The position numbers and the translations under genes are program-made. A stretch of 20,295 nt of DNA from an uncultured Sphingomonadales bacterium (GTDB lineage: Bacteria > Pseudomonadota > Alphaproteobacteria > Sphingomonadales > Sphingomonadaceae), in assembly GCA_937898535.1 (NCBI GenBank), contig CALDKP010000110.1:1-20295 (forward strand), written 5' to 3'. The notes beneath the pieces are model-generated. The model was not told where the DNA came from and did not search any database. It saw only the letters and a list, made by a program, of their open reading frames with translations. Below, piece after piece: positions 1 through 7,309 of the stretch. How positions within the stretch are numbered: the first letter of the stretch is position 1; every line of letters starts with the position of its first letter.

Positions 1-49
1 ATCTACACAGGCGAAGACACTCTTTCCCTACACGACGCTCTTCCGATCT
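1..49 (+). other. Illumina P5/TruSeq adapter with i5 index (synthetic)
   Basis: Bases 1-8 are the end of the P5 arm (ATCTACAC), 9-16 an 8-base index (AGGCGAAG), and 17-49 match the TruSeq read-1 primer ending in CTCTTCCGATCT. This is library adapter and not genomic DNA. Genomic sequence begins at 50. Confidence 0.98.
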
Positions 50-195
50 ATCAGGCAGTACAATATGAATGCGAAGCCATAATCCAGTGGCACCGGCTGA
101 ATGCCTATCTGCTTGGCGCCGGGCCAAAGCAAAAAGACGAGGATGGGCACAGCAAGAATGCGCGACAAGGTCAGGATGTTGGGTAAGCTAAGCAT
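50..195 (-). CDS. pgsA: CDP-diacylglycerol--glycerol-3-phosphate 3-phosphatidyltransferase, N-terminal fragment
   Basis: The reverse strand from an ATG at 195 translates as MLSLPNILTLSRILAVPILV, then FLLWPGAKQIG and a second hydrophobic stretch ending YCL at the adapter junction. The opening 'LPNxLTLxRxxxxP' is the typical start of PgsA, the inner-membrane CDP-alcohol phosphatidyltransferase that makes phosphatidylglycerol-phosphate from CDP-diacylglycerol and glycerol-3-phosphate. Only about 48 of an expected 180-190 residues are present. The catalytic CDP-alcohol motif (DGxxAR...) lies beyond the contig end, so the call rests on the N-terminus alone. The gene is divergent from the MFS transporter at 325, with about 130 bp between them. 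The truncation is caused by the adapter at 1-49 and is not a pseudogene. Confidence 0.82.
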
Positions 196-324
196 CCTAT
201 AGCAATAGCGCGATGTGCCAGCAAAATCACGCGGCTATTTCACCGTCACATGAAATGCACTTTGCCATGATAGGGCTGGAACGCTAAGGCTCCGATACCG
301 TCCGCATGGGAAGTGCAAGAACTA

Positions 325-1608
325 ATGGCCACAACAATGTCACTGTTGAACAAGCGCAGATTTTTGCCGCTTTTCGTCACCCAGTTCCTGAACGCCTTCA
401 ACGACAATTTTTACAAGATGGCCATGGTCATTTTGGTGACGTACGAAATCTATTCCGACCCGACCCAAGAAGCGAATTTTAACGCCATCGCCGGCGCGCT
501 GTTCATATTACCCTTTTTCCTGTTTTCCGCGCTTGCGGGGCAATTGGCCGATACCATCGAAAAGACGCGCGTCATTCGCATGGTGAAAACAGCCGAGATT
601 TTTATCATGATCTTCGGTGCAGCGGGTATCTACCTGCACAACATACCGCTGATGCTCGCCGCGCTGTTTGCTATGGGCGTGCATTCCACTTTCTTTGGCC
701 CGATTAAATATGCGATTCTGCCCCAGCATCTTGAACAAGACGAGGTTTTGGGTGGAACCGGCCTTGTCGAAGCAGGGACTTATCTTGCCATTTTGGGTGG
801 GACGATCGCGGGCGGGATCATTCCCGGAAAGATTGCAGGCGTAGGAATTATTATCGTTGCCATCATCGGACGCGTGACCGCGCAATCTGTGCCGCTTGCA
901 CCGCCCGAAAATGATGCGCCAACCGCCAAAATGGATTGGAATATCTTTCGCAGCAGCTGGCGACTGGTGCGCGACACCATGCACATACCCCGCCTGTTTT
1001 TGGCGATCATGGCGATCAGCTTTTTCTGGGGCGTGGGCGCTGTCCTTGGGTCGATTTTCCCACCTATGGTCAAAAACGCAATCGGTGGCGACAACACTGT
1101 CGCGACCTTGTTTACCGCATTTTTCTCTATCGGCATCGCCATCGGTTCAGTCGCCGTCAACCGCCTACTGAATGGCACAGTCTCTGCCAAATATGCGCCG
1201 ATTTCAGTCATCGTCATGGGTCTATTTGTCTTGGATCTTTGGTGGACGGTCAGCCACTGGCAACCAAGAGGAACCGAGCTTATGGATTGGTGGCAGTTTC
1301 TGACGCTAGGCTATGGCGAGCGTATGATTGTCGATCTTCTTGGTATTTCCATCGCCGGGGGCATGTTTGTCGTCCCGCTCTACGCGTTTCTGACAACTAC
1401 GGTTGCAAAGTCGCAAACCGCCCGCACCATTGCCGCCAATAACATCGTGAATTCCGGTGCAATGGTCATCGGTGCTGTCATTTACAGCCTTCTGGTCAGC
1501 GCAGGTGTGAGCATTCCCGATACGCTGTTCATGATTGCTGCGGCCTGCCTTGTTTCGGCATGGATTTCGTGGAAGCTGCACAAGGCCTGCGACCCCGTCG
1601 CCGCCTAA
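325..1608 (+). CDS. MFS transporter, LplT/Aas-type (lysophospholipid transporter-like)
   Basis: A 427-residue polytopic membrane protein with about 12 hydrophobic segments. Near the start it reads FVTQFLNAFNDNFYKMA, the 'FxxAFNDNxxK' signature of LplT and of the MFS half of Aas-type fusions, which move lysophospholipids across the inner membrane for re-acylation. A late segment (GGMFVVPLYAF, then ANNIVNSGAMV) also fits LplT. In many proteobacteria this domain is fused to a PlsC acyltransferase and an acyl-ACP synthetase. Here the frame stops after the MFS domain, and no acyltransferase follows. Start: an in-frame GTG at 313 has no room for a ribosome site, whereas GGGAAG at 308-313 is about 11 nt before the ATG at 325. 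An ATG at 337 is also possible. The substrate is inferred from family only. It lies next to pgsA, another phospholipid gene. Confidence 0.8.
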   Translation: MATTMSLLNKRRFLPLFVTQFLNAFNDNFYKMAMVILVTYEIYSDPTQEANFNAIAGALFILPFFLFSALAGQLADTIEKTRVIRMVKTAEIFIMIFGAAGIYLHNIPLMLAALFAMGVHSTFFGPIKYAILPQHLEQDEVLGGTGLVEAGTYLAILGGTIAGGIIPGKIAGVGIIIVAIIGRVTAQSVPLAPPENDAPTAKMDWNIFRSSWRLVRDTMHIPRLFLAIMAISFFWGVGAVLGSIFPPMVKNAIGGDNTVATLFTAFFSIGIAIGSVAVNRLLNGTVSAKYAPISVIVMGLFVLDLWWTVSHWQPRGTELMDWWQFLTLGYGERMIVDLLGISIAGGMFVVPLYAFLTTTVAKSQTARTIAANNIVNSGAMVIGAVIYSLLVSAGVSIPDTLFMIAAACLVSAWISWKLHKACDPVAA

Positions 1609-1611
1609 AAG

Positions 1612-1728
1612 TCAGGCGATAAAGCTCGTTATTGAGACAAAAAACGCACTGAAGCTGAGCATAAACAAATGCGTATCTTCCTTGCGCCACCACGATATGC
1701 GGCGTGGCGCGATGACGGCGTGCGTCAT
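1612..1728 (-). CDS. candidate small membrane protein (38 codons), unknown function
   Basis: On the reverse strand an ATG at 1728 opens a short frame, MTHAVIAPRRISWWRKEDTH followed by a hydrophobic segment LFMLSFSAFFVSITSFIA and a stop. The pattern of a basic, Trp-rich head and one C-terminal membrane helix looks like a real small protein and not a random frame. Its base use also resembles coding DNA more than the flanks do. There is no good Shine-Dalgarno site before 1728. The same frame is open back to 1803 (MMKRRLVGHNEAA...), so a longer start is possible. The stop lies 3 nt beyond the end of the convergent MFS gene. I do not recognise a named family. Confidence 0.4.
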   Translation of the reverse strand: MTHAVIAPRRISWWRKEDTHLFMLSFSAFFVSITSFIA

Positions 1729-1986
1729 CTGTGGTGGGGGAAGTATCTGCCGAAGGGGGTGGCGGGCAGCTTCGTTGTGACCGACTAATCTTCTTTTCAT
1801 CATGATGGGACGTTAACCTTTTGTTAGGCATAATGGCCATGCCAAAAGATGGTTAAGCGGGGACCCAAATTCGACTGTCCCGATCTGTGACAGTTATTGA
1901 CGCCTTTTTAACCATATTCCGCAGCGCGGGTTGGCGGTCTCCCGCCGCATCTGTTAGGATACATGCAGCAAACAGGAGTTCTCTTG
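1729..1986. other. intergenic region upstream of the quinone oxidoreductase; small hairpin and CtrA-like half sites
   Basis: No convincing gene is seen here. ACTGTC (1874-1879) and GACAGT (1889-1894) form a 6-bp inverted repeat with a 9-nt loop and could be an operator. TTAA-N7-TTAG at 1813-1827 is one base from the CtrA consensus TTAA-N7-TTAA. Further TTAA words lie nearby, which is weak evidence because the stretch is AT-rich. AGGAG at 1974-1978 is the ribosome site of the next gene. Confidence 0.35.
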
Positions 1987-2961
1987 ATGGAAAGAGCAGC
2001 ACAAATTCGGCAAACCGGTGGGCCGGACGTTATTGCGTGGACGGACGTTGAACTGACAGCACCCGGTCCGGGTGAGGTCCGCATGCGCAATCTGGCCGTG
2101 GGCCTGAACTTCATTGACACCTATCATCGTGGCGGCCTGTATCCAATGGCGCTACCCTCTGGCCTGGGCATGGAGGCGGCGGGCATCATTGAGGCCGTGG
2201 GAGACGGCGTGACCGACTGGCGCGTAGGCGACCGCGTCGCGACTTTTGGCCCAAGCATCGGTGCCTATGCGACCGCGCGCAATATTGCCGCGCATGGCCT
2301 GTTTTCGGTACCAGACGACATCAGCGACGAAATTGCAGCTGCTGGCTTGCTCAAGGGCTGCACCACTGAGTTTCTTGTTGAACGCTGTGCGAAGGTTCAG
2401 CCCAAATGGGACATATTGGTGCACGCGGCGGCGGGCGGCGTCGGACTGTTGCTCGTGCAATGGCTGAAGCATGTTGGTGCCCGCGTCATCGGGACAGTGA
2501 GCACCGATGAAAAGGCGGCGCTGGCGCGCGCGGCGGGAGCCGACCATGTCATTCTATATGGCAAAGAAGATGTCGCAGCGCAGGTGCGCGAACTGACGGT
2601 CGGCAAAGGCGTCGAAGTGACCTTCGACGGTGTCGGCCTCGACACATGGGAAACGTCGCTGAACGCAACCGCGCGGCGCGGCCTTATCGTCAGCTATGGC
2701 AATGCGAGCGGGCCCGTGACGGGCGTCAACCTTGGCACTTTGGCGCAAAAAGGGTCGCTCTACGTCTCGCGCCCCACCTTGTTCGATTATTATCACAACG
2801 CAGCGGAGCGGGCAGCAGGCGCGGAATATGTGTTCGATATGTTCCGCCAAGGCATCATCGATATCACAATCGGCCATCGCTACGCGCTGGAAGACGTTGC
2901 ACAGGCACATCGCGATCTTGAAGGGCGAAAAACAGTTGGGTCTTCGATACTGATTCCCTGA
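1987..2961 (+). CDS. qor: NADPH:quinone oxidoreductase, zinc-independent MDR family
   Basis: A 324-residue cytosolic medium-chain dehydrogenase/reductase, the usual length for Qor (about 320-330). The N-terminal GroES-like half contains PGPGEVRMRNLAVGLNFIDTYHRGGLY, typical of quinone oxidoreductases. The Rossmann half has AAAGGVG at 147-153, the NADPH-binding loop of this family. The zinc-binding Cys clusters of alcohol dehydrogenases are absent. The family transfers electrons from NADPH to quinones. Start: the frame is open from 1963, but AGGAG at 1974-1978 sits 8 nt before the ATG at 1987, which gives the normal N-terminus (MERAAQIRQTGGPDV). A DltE-like dehydrogenase follows 45 bp later on the same strand and may be co-transcribed. 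The physiological substrate cannot be read from sequence. Confidence 0.87.
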   Translation: MERAAQIRQTGGPDVIAWTDVELTAPGPGEVRMRNLAVGLNFIDTYHRGGLYPMALPSGLGMEAAGIIEAVGDGVTDWRVGDRVATFGPSIGAYATARNIAAHGLFSVPDDISDEIAAAGLLKGCTTEFLVERCAKVQPKWDILVHAAAGGVGLLLVQWLKHVGARVIGTVSTDEKAALARAAGADHVILYGKEDVAAQVRELTVGKGVEVTFDGVGLDTWETSLNATARRGLIVSYGNASGPVTGVNLGTLAQKGSLYVSRPTLFDYYHNAAERAAGAEYVFDMFRQGIIDITIGHRYALEDVAQAHRDLEGRKTVGSSILIP

Positions 2962-3006
2962 CAATTCAGGGCAAGAGTGATTCAAGGCAATATTGAGGGG
3001 GGATTT

Positions 3007-3729
3007 ATGGAACTTAAGGGCAAAACTGCATTGGTTACGGGTGGGACCGACGGCATCGGTTTGGAAATAGCACGCCAAATGATGGCGAAAGGCGCCAACG
3101 TCATCGTCTGCGGTCGCCGCGAAGACGCGCTTGCGTCTGCACGGCAAGAGGGATTGGAAGCCATTCAGGCAGACCTTTCCACCGCGTCGGGCTGCGCTGG
3201 CCTCGCTGCCGCGCTCTCAGGGCGCGAATTGGACATCCTGATCAACAACGCTGGGATGAGCGGTAATTTCGGCCCCGGCGAGCCACTTGATCTGGCCCTC
3301 ACCGATCAGGCGATCTTCCTGAACCTCAACGCGCCGTTGCACCTGATTGGGCACCTGTTGCCCGGCTTGCTTCAGCGGCCAGAGGCGTCGATTGTGAATG
3401 TCACCTCAGGCCTTGCCATTGCCCCGCGCGCGGGTGGTCCAGTCTATTGCGCGACCAAAGCGGCGCTCAGAAGCTTTACCCAATCGCTGCGGCACAATCT
3501 GCGCGATACCAAGGTTCATGTTATCGAGGCATTGCCGCCAGTCGTCGACACCGCAATGACGCGCGGCCGCGTAAATGGCAAAAAGATGTCGGCAAAGGGA
3601 TGTGCCGCAGAAATCGTACATGCCATTGCGACGAACGCGCCTGAGGCGAATGTCGGCATGGTGAAGCTGCTTCGGCTTGTATATTCGATATCGCCCGCAC
3701 TTGCGCAACGGATCATGATCAGATTCTAA
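3007..3729 (+). CDS. short-chain dehydrogenase/reductase, DltE-like
   Basis: A 240-residue classical SDR. The cofactor motif TGGTDGIG is at residues 11-18, NNAG at 80-83, and the catalytic residues are Ser134 (VTSG), Tyr147 and Lys151 (YCATK). Length is normal for the family. Overall it resembles proteins annotated DltE (SDR of unknown substrate), and the gene order does not suggest D-alanylation. Start: the frame is open from a GTG at 2977, but GAGGGGGG lies just before the ATG at 3007, which gives MELKGKTALVTGG, the standard SDR N-terminus. It lies 45 bp after the quinone oxidoreductase, so the two may form a small oxidoreductase operon. Cofactor preference and substrate are not determinable here. 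Confidence 0.85.
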   Translation: MELKGKTALVTGGTDGIGLEIARQMMAKGANVIVCGRREDALASARQEGLEAIQADLSTASGCAGLAAALSGRELDILINNAGMSGNFGPGEPLDLALTDQAIFLNLNAPLHLIGHLLPGLLQRPEASIVNVTSGLAIAPRAGGPVYCATKAALRSFTQSLRHNLRDTKVHVIEALPPVVDTAMTRGRVNGKKMSAKGCAAEIVHAIATNAPEANVGMVKLLRLVYSISPALAQRIMIRF

Positions 3730-3790
3730 ACGTCAGCCATGGCGAGTCGCACGGCGGAGTAATCGTTTCAGGGTATCTGAGAAAATAAGG

Positions 3791-3874
3791 TGGTGCCCCA
3801 GGCCCGACTCGAACGGGCACTCCTTTCGGAACAGGATTTTGAATCCAGCGCGTCTACCATTCCACCACTGGGGC
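3791..3874 (-). tRNA. tRNA-Leu (anticodon CAA)
   Basis: The reverse strand folds as an 84-nt class II tRNA. The acceptor GCCCCAG pairs with CTGGGGC, followed by a genome-encoded ACCA. The D-arm carries GTGGAATGGTAGACGC. The anticodon loop is TTCAAAA with anticodon CAA (complement of 3839-3841). There is a long variable arm (TTCCGAAAGGA) and a T-arm GCCCG-TTCGAGT-CGGGC. It reads UUG codons. The anticodon stem CTGGA/TCCTG has one U-U mismatch at its second pair. It lies downstream of, and on the same strand as, the aldehyde dehydrogenase. Confidence 0.95.
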
Positions 3875-3902
3875 ACATCTTCGTCGGGACGAACCCGTTG
3901 AA

Positions 3903-3930
3903 GCGGAGGCTCCTCTAACCGAGCCTCCGC
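3903..3930 (-). terminator. strong hairpin after the aldehyde dehydrogenase gene
   Basis: GCGGAGGCTC (3903-3912) and GAGCCTCCGC (3921-3930) form a perfect 10-bp GC-rich stem with an 8-nt loop, 18 bp past the dehydrogenase stop and before tRNA-Leu. There is no U-tract on either strand, so it may stabilise the 3' end or act with Rho instead of being a classical intrinsic terminator. Confidence 0.55.
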
Positions 3931-3948
3931 CCCGATGCAAGCGCATCC

Positions 3949-5370
3949 TTATTTCTTAAGTTCCTTAGCGAGTGTCTTCAGCGTCGCCTTGCCATAAGGT
4001 GCCTTGAATCCCCCAATTCCAGCAACATCGACGCCGGTCTGACGATACACCGCACGCATGTGGCTGAAGGTTTTGAACCCGTCCGCGCCGTGATAATTGC
4101 CCATGCCCGACGGCCCGACTCCACCAAAGGGCAGATCTTCCATCGCATTGTGGAAGACGACGTCGTTGATCGTTACGCCGCCAGAGACGGTCCGCGTTAG
4201 CACGCGTTCTTCCTCGGCTTTGTCCGTTCCGAAATAATATAGGCCAAGCGGACGATCATGCGCGTTCACATAATCAATCGCCTCGTCCATCGACGAATAG
4301 GTCATGACGGGCAGAATCGGTCCGAAGATTTCTTCCTGCATCACCTTCATGTCGTCGGTGACATTACGAACAATCGTCAGCGGCATCTTGTTGCCGTTTG
4401 ATCCGACAAAATCCTCATCCGCAGGGTTGATTTCGATGAGTTCAGCGCCCTTTTCACGCGCATCGTCCAGATAGCCCTGAAGCCGCTCATAATTTCGACC
4501 ATTCACAACCGAGGTGTAATCGTCATTGTGCAGCAAAGTGGGATATTGCGCGATTGCGCCAGCCTTCACCGCCGCGATGACATCATGCTCTTGGTCGTCG
4601 GGCACCATCAAATAATCAGGTGCGAGGCAGATTTGGCCCGCGTTCATCATCTTGCCCAGGGCAATACGCTCGCCAGCCTTTTTCGTATCGGCACTTCGGC
4701 CAATGATGGTCGGTGATTTGCCGCCGAGTTCAAGCGTCACGGGCACGAGATTGTCCGCTGCGGCGCGCATGATATGCTTGCCCACGCCCGTCGCGCCGGT
4801 GAATATCATATGGTCGAATGCCAGTTTTGAAAACGCCATGCCAACTTCAGCGCCGCCCGTGAAAACGGCCATTTCCTCTTCAGCGAAATATTTTGGTACG
4901 AGCTCTTCGAACAATGCCGACACGCGCTCGGTGAATTCGGATGGCTTAATCATCGCGCGGTTACCCGCGGCGAGAATACCCGCCATCGGGACCATCACCA
5001 TGCCAACGGGGAAGTTCCATGGCGCAACAACGCCGACAACGCCCTTTGGCTGGTACACGACTTCGGCCTTGGCACCGAGCAGACCAAGCGGAAACGTTGG
5101 CTTGCGCTTTTCACCCTTGGCCCAGCTTTCAAAATGCTTCTTCGCATGTTTCATCGCGCTCACAGATGGCATGATGTCGGTCAGCAACGTTTGTTCACGG
5201 CTCCGGTGACCGAAATCAGCAGAAACGGCCTTTGCAAAATCCTCCGCATGATCGATCAACATAGCAATCGCGCGGTCGATACGGTCACGGCGGACCGACA
5301 TCGATTCCGGCATAGCTGCGGTAAATGCTGCGCGCTGCTTTTCGAGCACTGTCTGCATATTTGCGGTCAT
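3949..5370 (-). CDS. NAD(P)-dependent aldehyde dehydrogenase, coniferyl-aldehyde dehydrogenase type
   Basis: A 473-residue ALDH-superfamily enzyme that oxidises aldehydes to acids. Visible landmarks are PWNFPVGM at 117-124, the TGATGVGK cofactor region at 191-198, general base Glu214 in LELGGKSP, and nucleophile Cys248 in NAGQICLAPDY. The C-terminal LPFGGVGPSGMGNYHG is also present. The short form and the 'NAGQICLAPDY' wording are typical of the coniferyl aldehyde dehydrogenase (CalB) group, but such enzymes often act on other aliphatic or aromatic aldehydes. Start: the frame is open to 5520, but GGAGAGAG directly precedes the ATG at 5370, and family alignment starts there (MTANMQTVLEKQRAAF). 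It is divergent from an acyl-CoA ligase 119 bp away, so its product could feed that ligase (inference). Confidence 0.88.
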   Translation of the reverse strand: MTANMQTVLEKQRAAFTAAMPESMSVRRDRIDRAIAMLIDHAEDFAKAVSADFGHRSREQTLLTDIMPSVSAMKHAKKHFESWAKGEKRKPTFPLGLLGAKAEVVYQPKGVVGVVAPWNFPVGMVMVPMAGILAAGNRAMIKPSEFTERVSALFEELVPKYFAEEEMAVFTGGAEVGMAFSKLAFDHMIFTGATGVGKHIMRAAADNLVPVTLELGGKSPTIIGRSADTKKAGERIALGKMMNAGQICLAPDYLMVPDDQEHDVIAAVKAGAIAQYPTLLHNDDYTSVVNGRNYERLQGYLDDAREKGAELIEINPADEDFVGSNGNKMPLTIVRNVTDDMKVMQEEIFGPILPVMTYSSMDEAIDYVNAHDRPLGLYYFGTDKAEEERVLTRTVSGGVTINDVVFHNAMEDLPFGGVGPSGMGNYHGADGFKTFSHMRAVYRQTGVDVAGIGGFKAPYGKATLKTLAKELKK

Positions 5371-5489
5371 TTTCTCTCTCCATTTAACCAGTTGATGAAT
5401 TGCTAGCGTGAAGCGTTGCAAATGAAAACCATTTTGGCGTATCCACACTTCCAACATGCACAAAGCATGGCGCGTGAATTGGAGAGAAC
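5371..5489. promoter_or_regulatory. shared divergent promoter region of aldehyde dehydrogenase and acyl-CoA ligase
   Basis: The 119 bp between two divergent genes carries GGAGAGA ribosome sites at both ends (reverse strand just above 5370; forward 5481-5486). A short inverted repeat CATGC-ACAAA-GCATG lies at about 5456-5470 and could be an operator. No clear -35/-10 pair stands out. Confidence 0.4.
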
Positions 5490-7226
5490 ATGATTGAGGC
5501 CGGTAAAAAGTGGACACCACCTGCGGGTTGGCCCGTCATGACGCGAGATCAGGTAAAGGATGCATTATGTGCACCTGGCATGCCGTTCGAAATGGAAACG
5601 GCCGAGATTGAAGGTGTGCCAACACGCGTCTGGAAAAACGCATTACCCAATCTCGCGGTACTGGCCGCACACGCCAACGCATCATTCGGTGACCGTGAAT
5701 TTGTGGTGTATGAGGATGAACGCGTCACCTATGGGGCTTGGTACCGCGCGGTTGCGACACTCGCCCATGCGCTGCAAGAACGTGGCGTAAAAAAAGGCGA
5801 CCGCGTGGCCCTCGCCATGCGCAACCTGCCTGAATGGCCAGTCGCCTTTTTTGCGGCCGCAGTCACGGGCGCGATTGTCGTGCCGTTAAACGCATGGTGG
5901 ACGGGCGAAGAGCTTGCCTTTGGTTTGGCCGATTCGGGTGCAGCGGTTCTGATCTGCGACGCGGAACGCTGGGACCGCATATCGCCCTACAAAGCAGAGA
6001 TGCCTGCGCTCGCGCATGTCATGGTCACGCGTGCGGGTGCAGCAGCAATGGCGGAGCCCGCCATCACGCTCGAAAGCATCATTGGCAGTCCAAAAAGCTA
6101 CGCCGATTTGGCTGACCTGTCGTTGCCTGAGGTCGCGATTGCGCCAGACGACGCGGCCACCATTTTCTACACCAGCGGGACGACGGGCAAGCCAAAGGGC
6201 GCTTTGGGTTCGCACCGCAATCTGCTGACCAATGGCTTTTCCAGCGCCTATTCTGGTGCTGCGACTATGTTGCGCCGTGGTGATCCACTGCCGGAACCCA
6301 GCATTAGGGCGAGCCTGCTTGTCATTCCCATGTTCCATGTCACCGCTTGTTCGGCATCGATGATTCCCACGATTCAAGCAGGGCACAAGATCGTGCTCCT
6401 TCACAAATGGGATACCGTGAAGGCATTCGAGATTATCGAACGTGAAAAGATCAACGCCACGGGCGGCGTGCCGTTCATCGCTTGGCAGTTAATCGAGCAC
6501 CCCGACCGCGAGAAATATGACCTCAGCTCTATCGACGCGATAAGCTATGGCGGTGCACCGTCCGCGCCAGAGCTTGTCAGCAAGATCTACGAAATATTCG
6601 GCGCATTTCCGGGCAATGGCTGGGGCATGACCGAAACTATGGCGACAGTCACCTCGCATGTTGCCGAAGATTATCTGAATCGCCCCGACAGCTGTGGCCC
6701 GGCCGTTGCAGTCTCGGACGTGAAAATCATGTCCGAGGATGGATCAACCGAATTGCCTGTTGGTGAAGTTGGCGAATTGTGGGCGCGTGGTCCGCAAATC
6801 GTCAAAGGCTATTGGAACCGTCCCGATGCCACCGCAGAAACATTTGTTGATGGCTGGGTGCGCACAGGCGATCTTGCCCGGATCGATGACGAAGGCTTTT
6901 GCTTCATCGTTGATCGCGCCAAGGACATGATCATTCGCGGCGGCGAGAATATCTATTCGTCGGAAGTCGAGAATATCTTGTACGAACATCCCGCGGTCAC
7001 CGATGCGGCACTTATTGGCATTCCGCACCAGACACTCGGCGAAGAACCCGCGGCTGTTGTCCATCTGGCGCCCGGCATGACCGCAAGCGAGGATGAACTG
7101 CGCGAATATGTCAGCGCGCGATTGGCAAAATTCAAAGTGCCCGTGAAGATCATCTTCACGCAGGATACCCTGCCGCGCAACGCGAATGGCAAAATCCTGA
7201 AACGCGATTTGAAGGCCTTGTTCTAA
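5490..7226 (+). CDS. acyl-CoA synthetase (class I adenylate-forming, FadD-like)
   Basis: A 578-residue cytosolic enzyme that activates a carboxylic acid with ATP to the acyl-adenylate and then to the CoA thioester. The phosphate-binding loop TSGTTGKPKG is at residues 228-237. Further on are YGGAPSAPEL and GWGMTETMA, then RTGDLARIDDEGF and KDMIIRGGENIYSSEVE, the A8 hinge region. The C-terminal catalytic Lys568 lies in PRNANGKILKRDLK. Length is within the 540-590 range of medium/long-chain and aromatic acyl-CoA ligases, so chain type cannot be fixed. Start: GGAGAG at 5481-5486 precedes the ATG at 5490. The thiolase 83 bp downstream and the divergent aldehyde dehydrogenase suggest a small catabolic cluster for an aldehyde or fatty acid (inference). 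Confidence 0.88.
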   Translation: MIEAGKKWTPPAGWPVMTRDQVKDALCAPGMPFEMETAEIEGVPTRVWKNALPNLAVLAAHANASFGDREFVVYEDERVTYGAWYRAVATLAHALQERGVKKGDRVALAMRNLPEWPVAFFAAAVTGAIVVPLNAWWTGEELAFGLADSGAAVLICDAERWDRISPYKAEMPALAHVMVTRAGAAAMAEPAITLESIIGSPKSYADLADLSLPEVAIAPDDAATIFYTSGTTGKPKGALGSHRNLLTNGFSSAYSGAATMLRRGDPLPEPSIRASLLVIPMFHVTACSASMIPTIQAGHKIVLLHKWDTVKAFEIIEREKINATGGVPFIAWQLIEHPDREKYDLSSIDAISYGGAPSAPELVSKIYEIFGAFPGNGWGMTETMATVTSHVAEDYLNRPDSCGPAVAVSDVKIMSEDGSTELPVGEVGELWARGPQIVKGYWNRPDATAETFVDGWVRTGDLARIDDEGFCFIVDRAKDMIIRGGENIYSSEVENILYEHPAVTDAALIGIPHQTLGEEPAAVVHLAPGMTASEDELREYVSARLAKFKVPVKIIFTQDTLPRNANGKILKRDLKALF

Positions 7227-7267
7227 CGCAGCAAACACGGCTGATTCACATTTGTTTTTGATAGTGC

Positions 7268-7285
7268 GCCGCCCTATAAGGCGGC
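7268..7285 (+). other. small GC hairpin between acyl-CoA ligase and thiolase
   Basis: GCCGCC-CTATAA-GGCGGC is a perfect 6-bp stem with a 6-nt loop, 41 bp after the ligase stop and 24 bp before the thiolase start. It lacks a U-tract. It may be a weak attenuator or mRNA processing element, and it could also be chance. Confidence 0.35.
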
Positions 7286-7309
7286 AAATCAAAACCAAAG
7301 GAATCTCCC

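Noticed and set aside
2554..3147. Reverse-strand frame of 197 codons across the quinone oxidoreductase and SDR
   Set aside because: It covers two well-supported forward genes and shows no recognisable domain.
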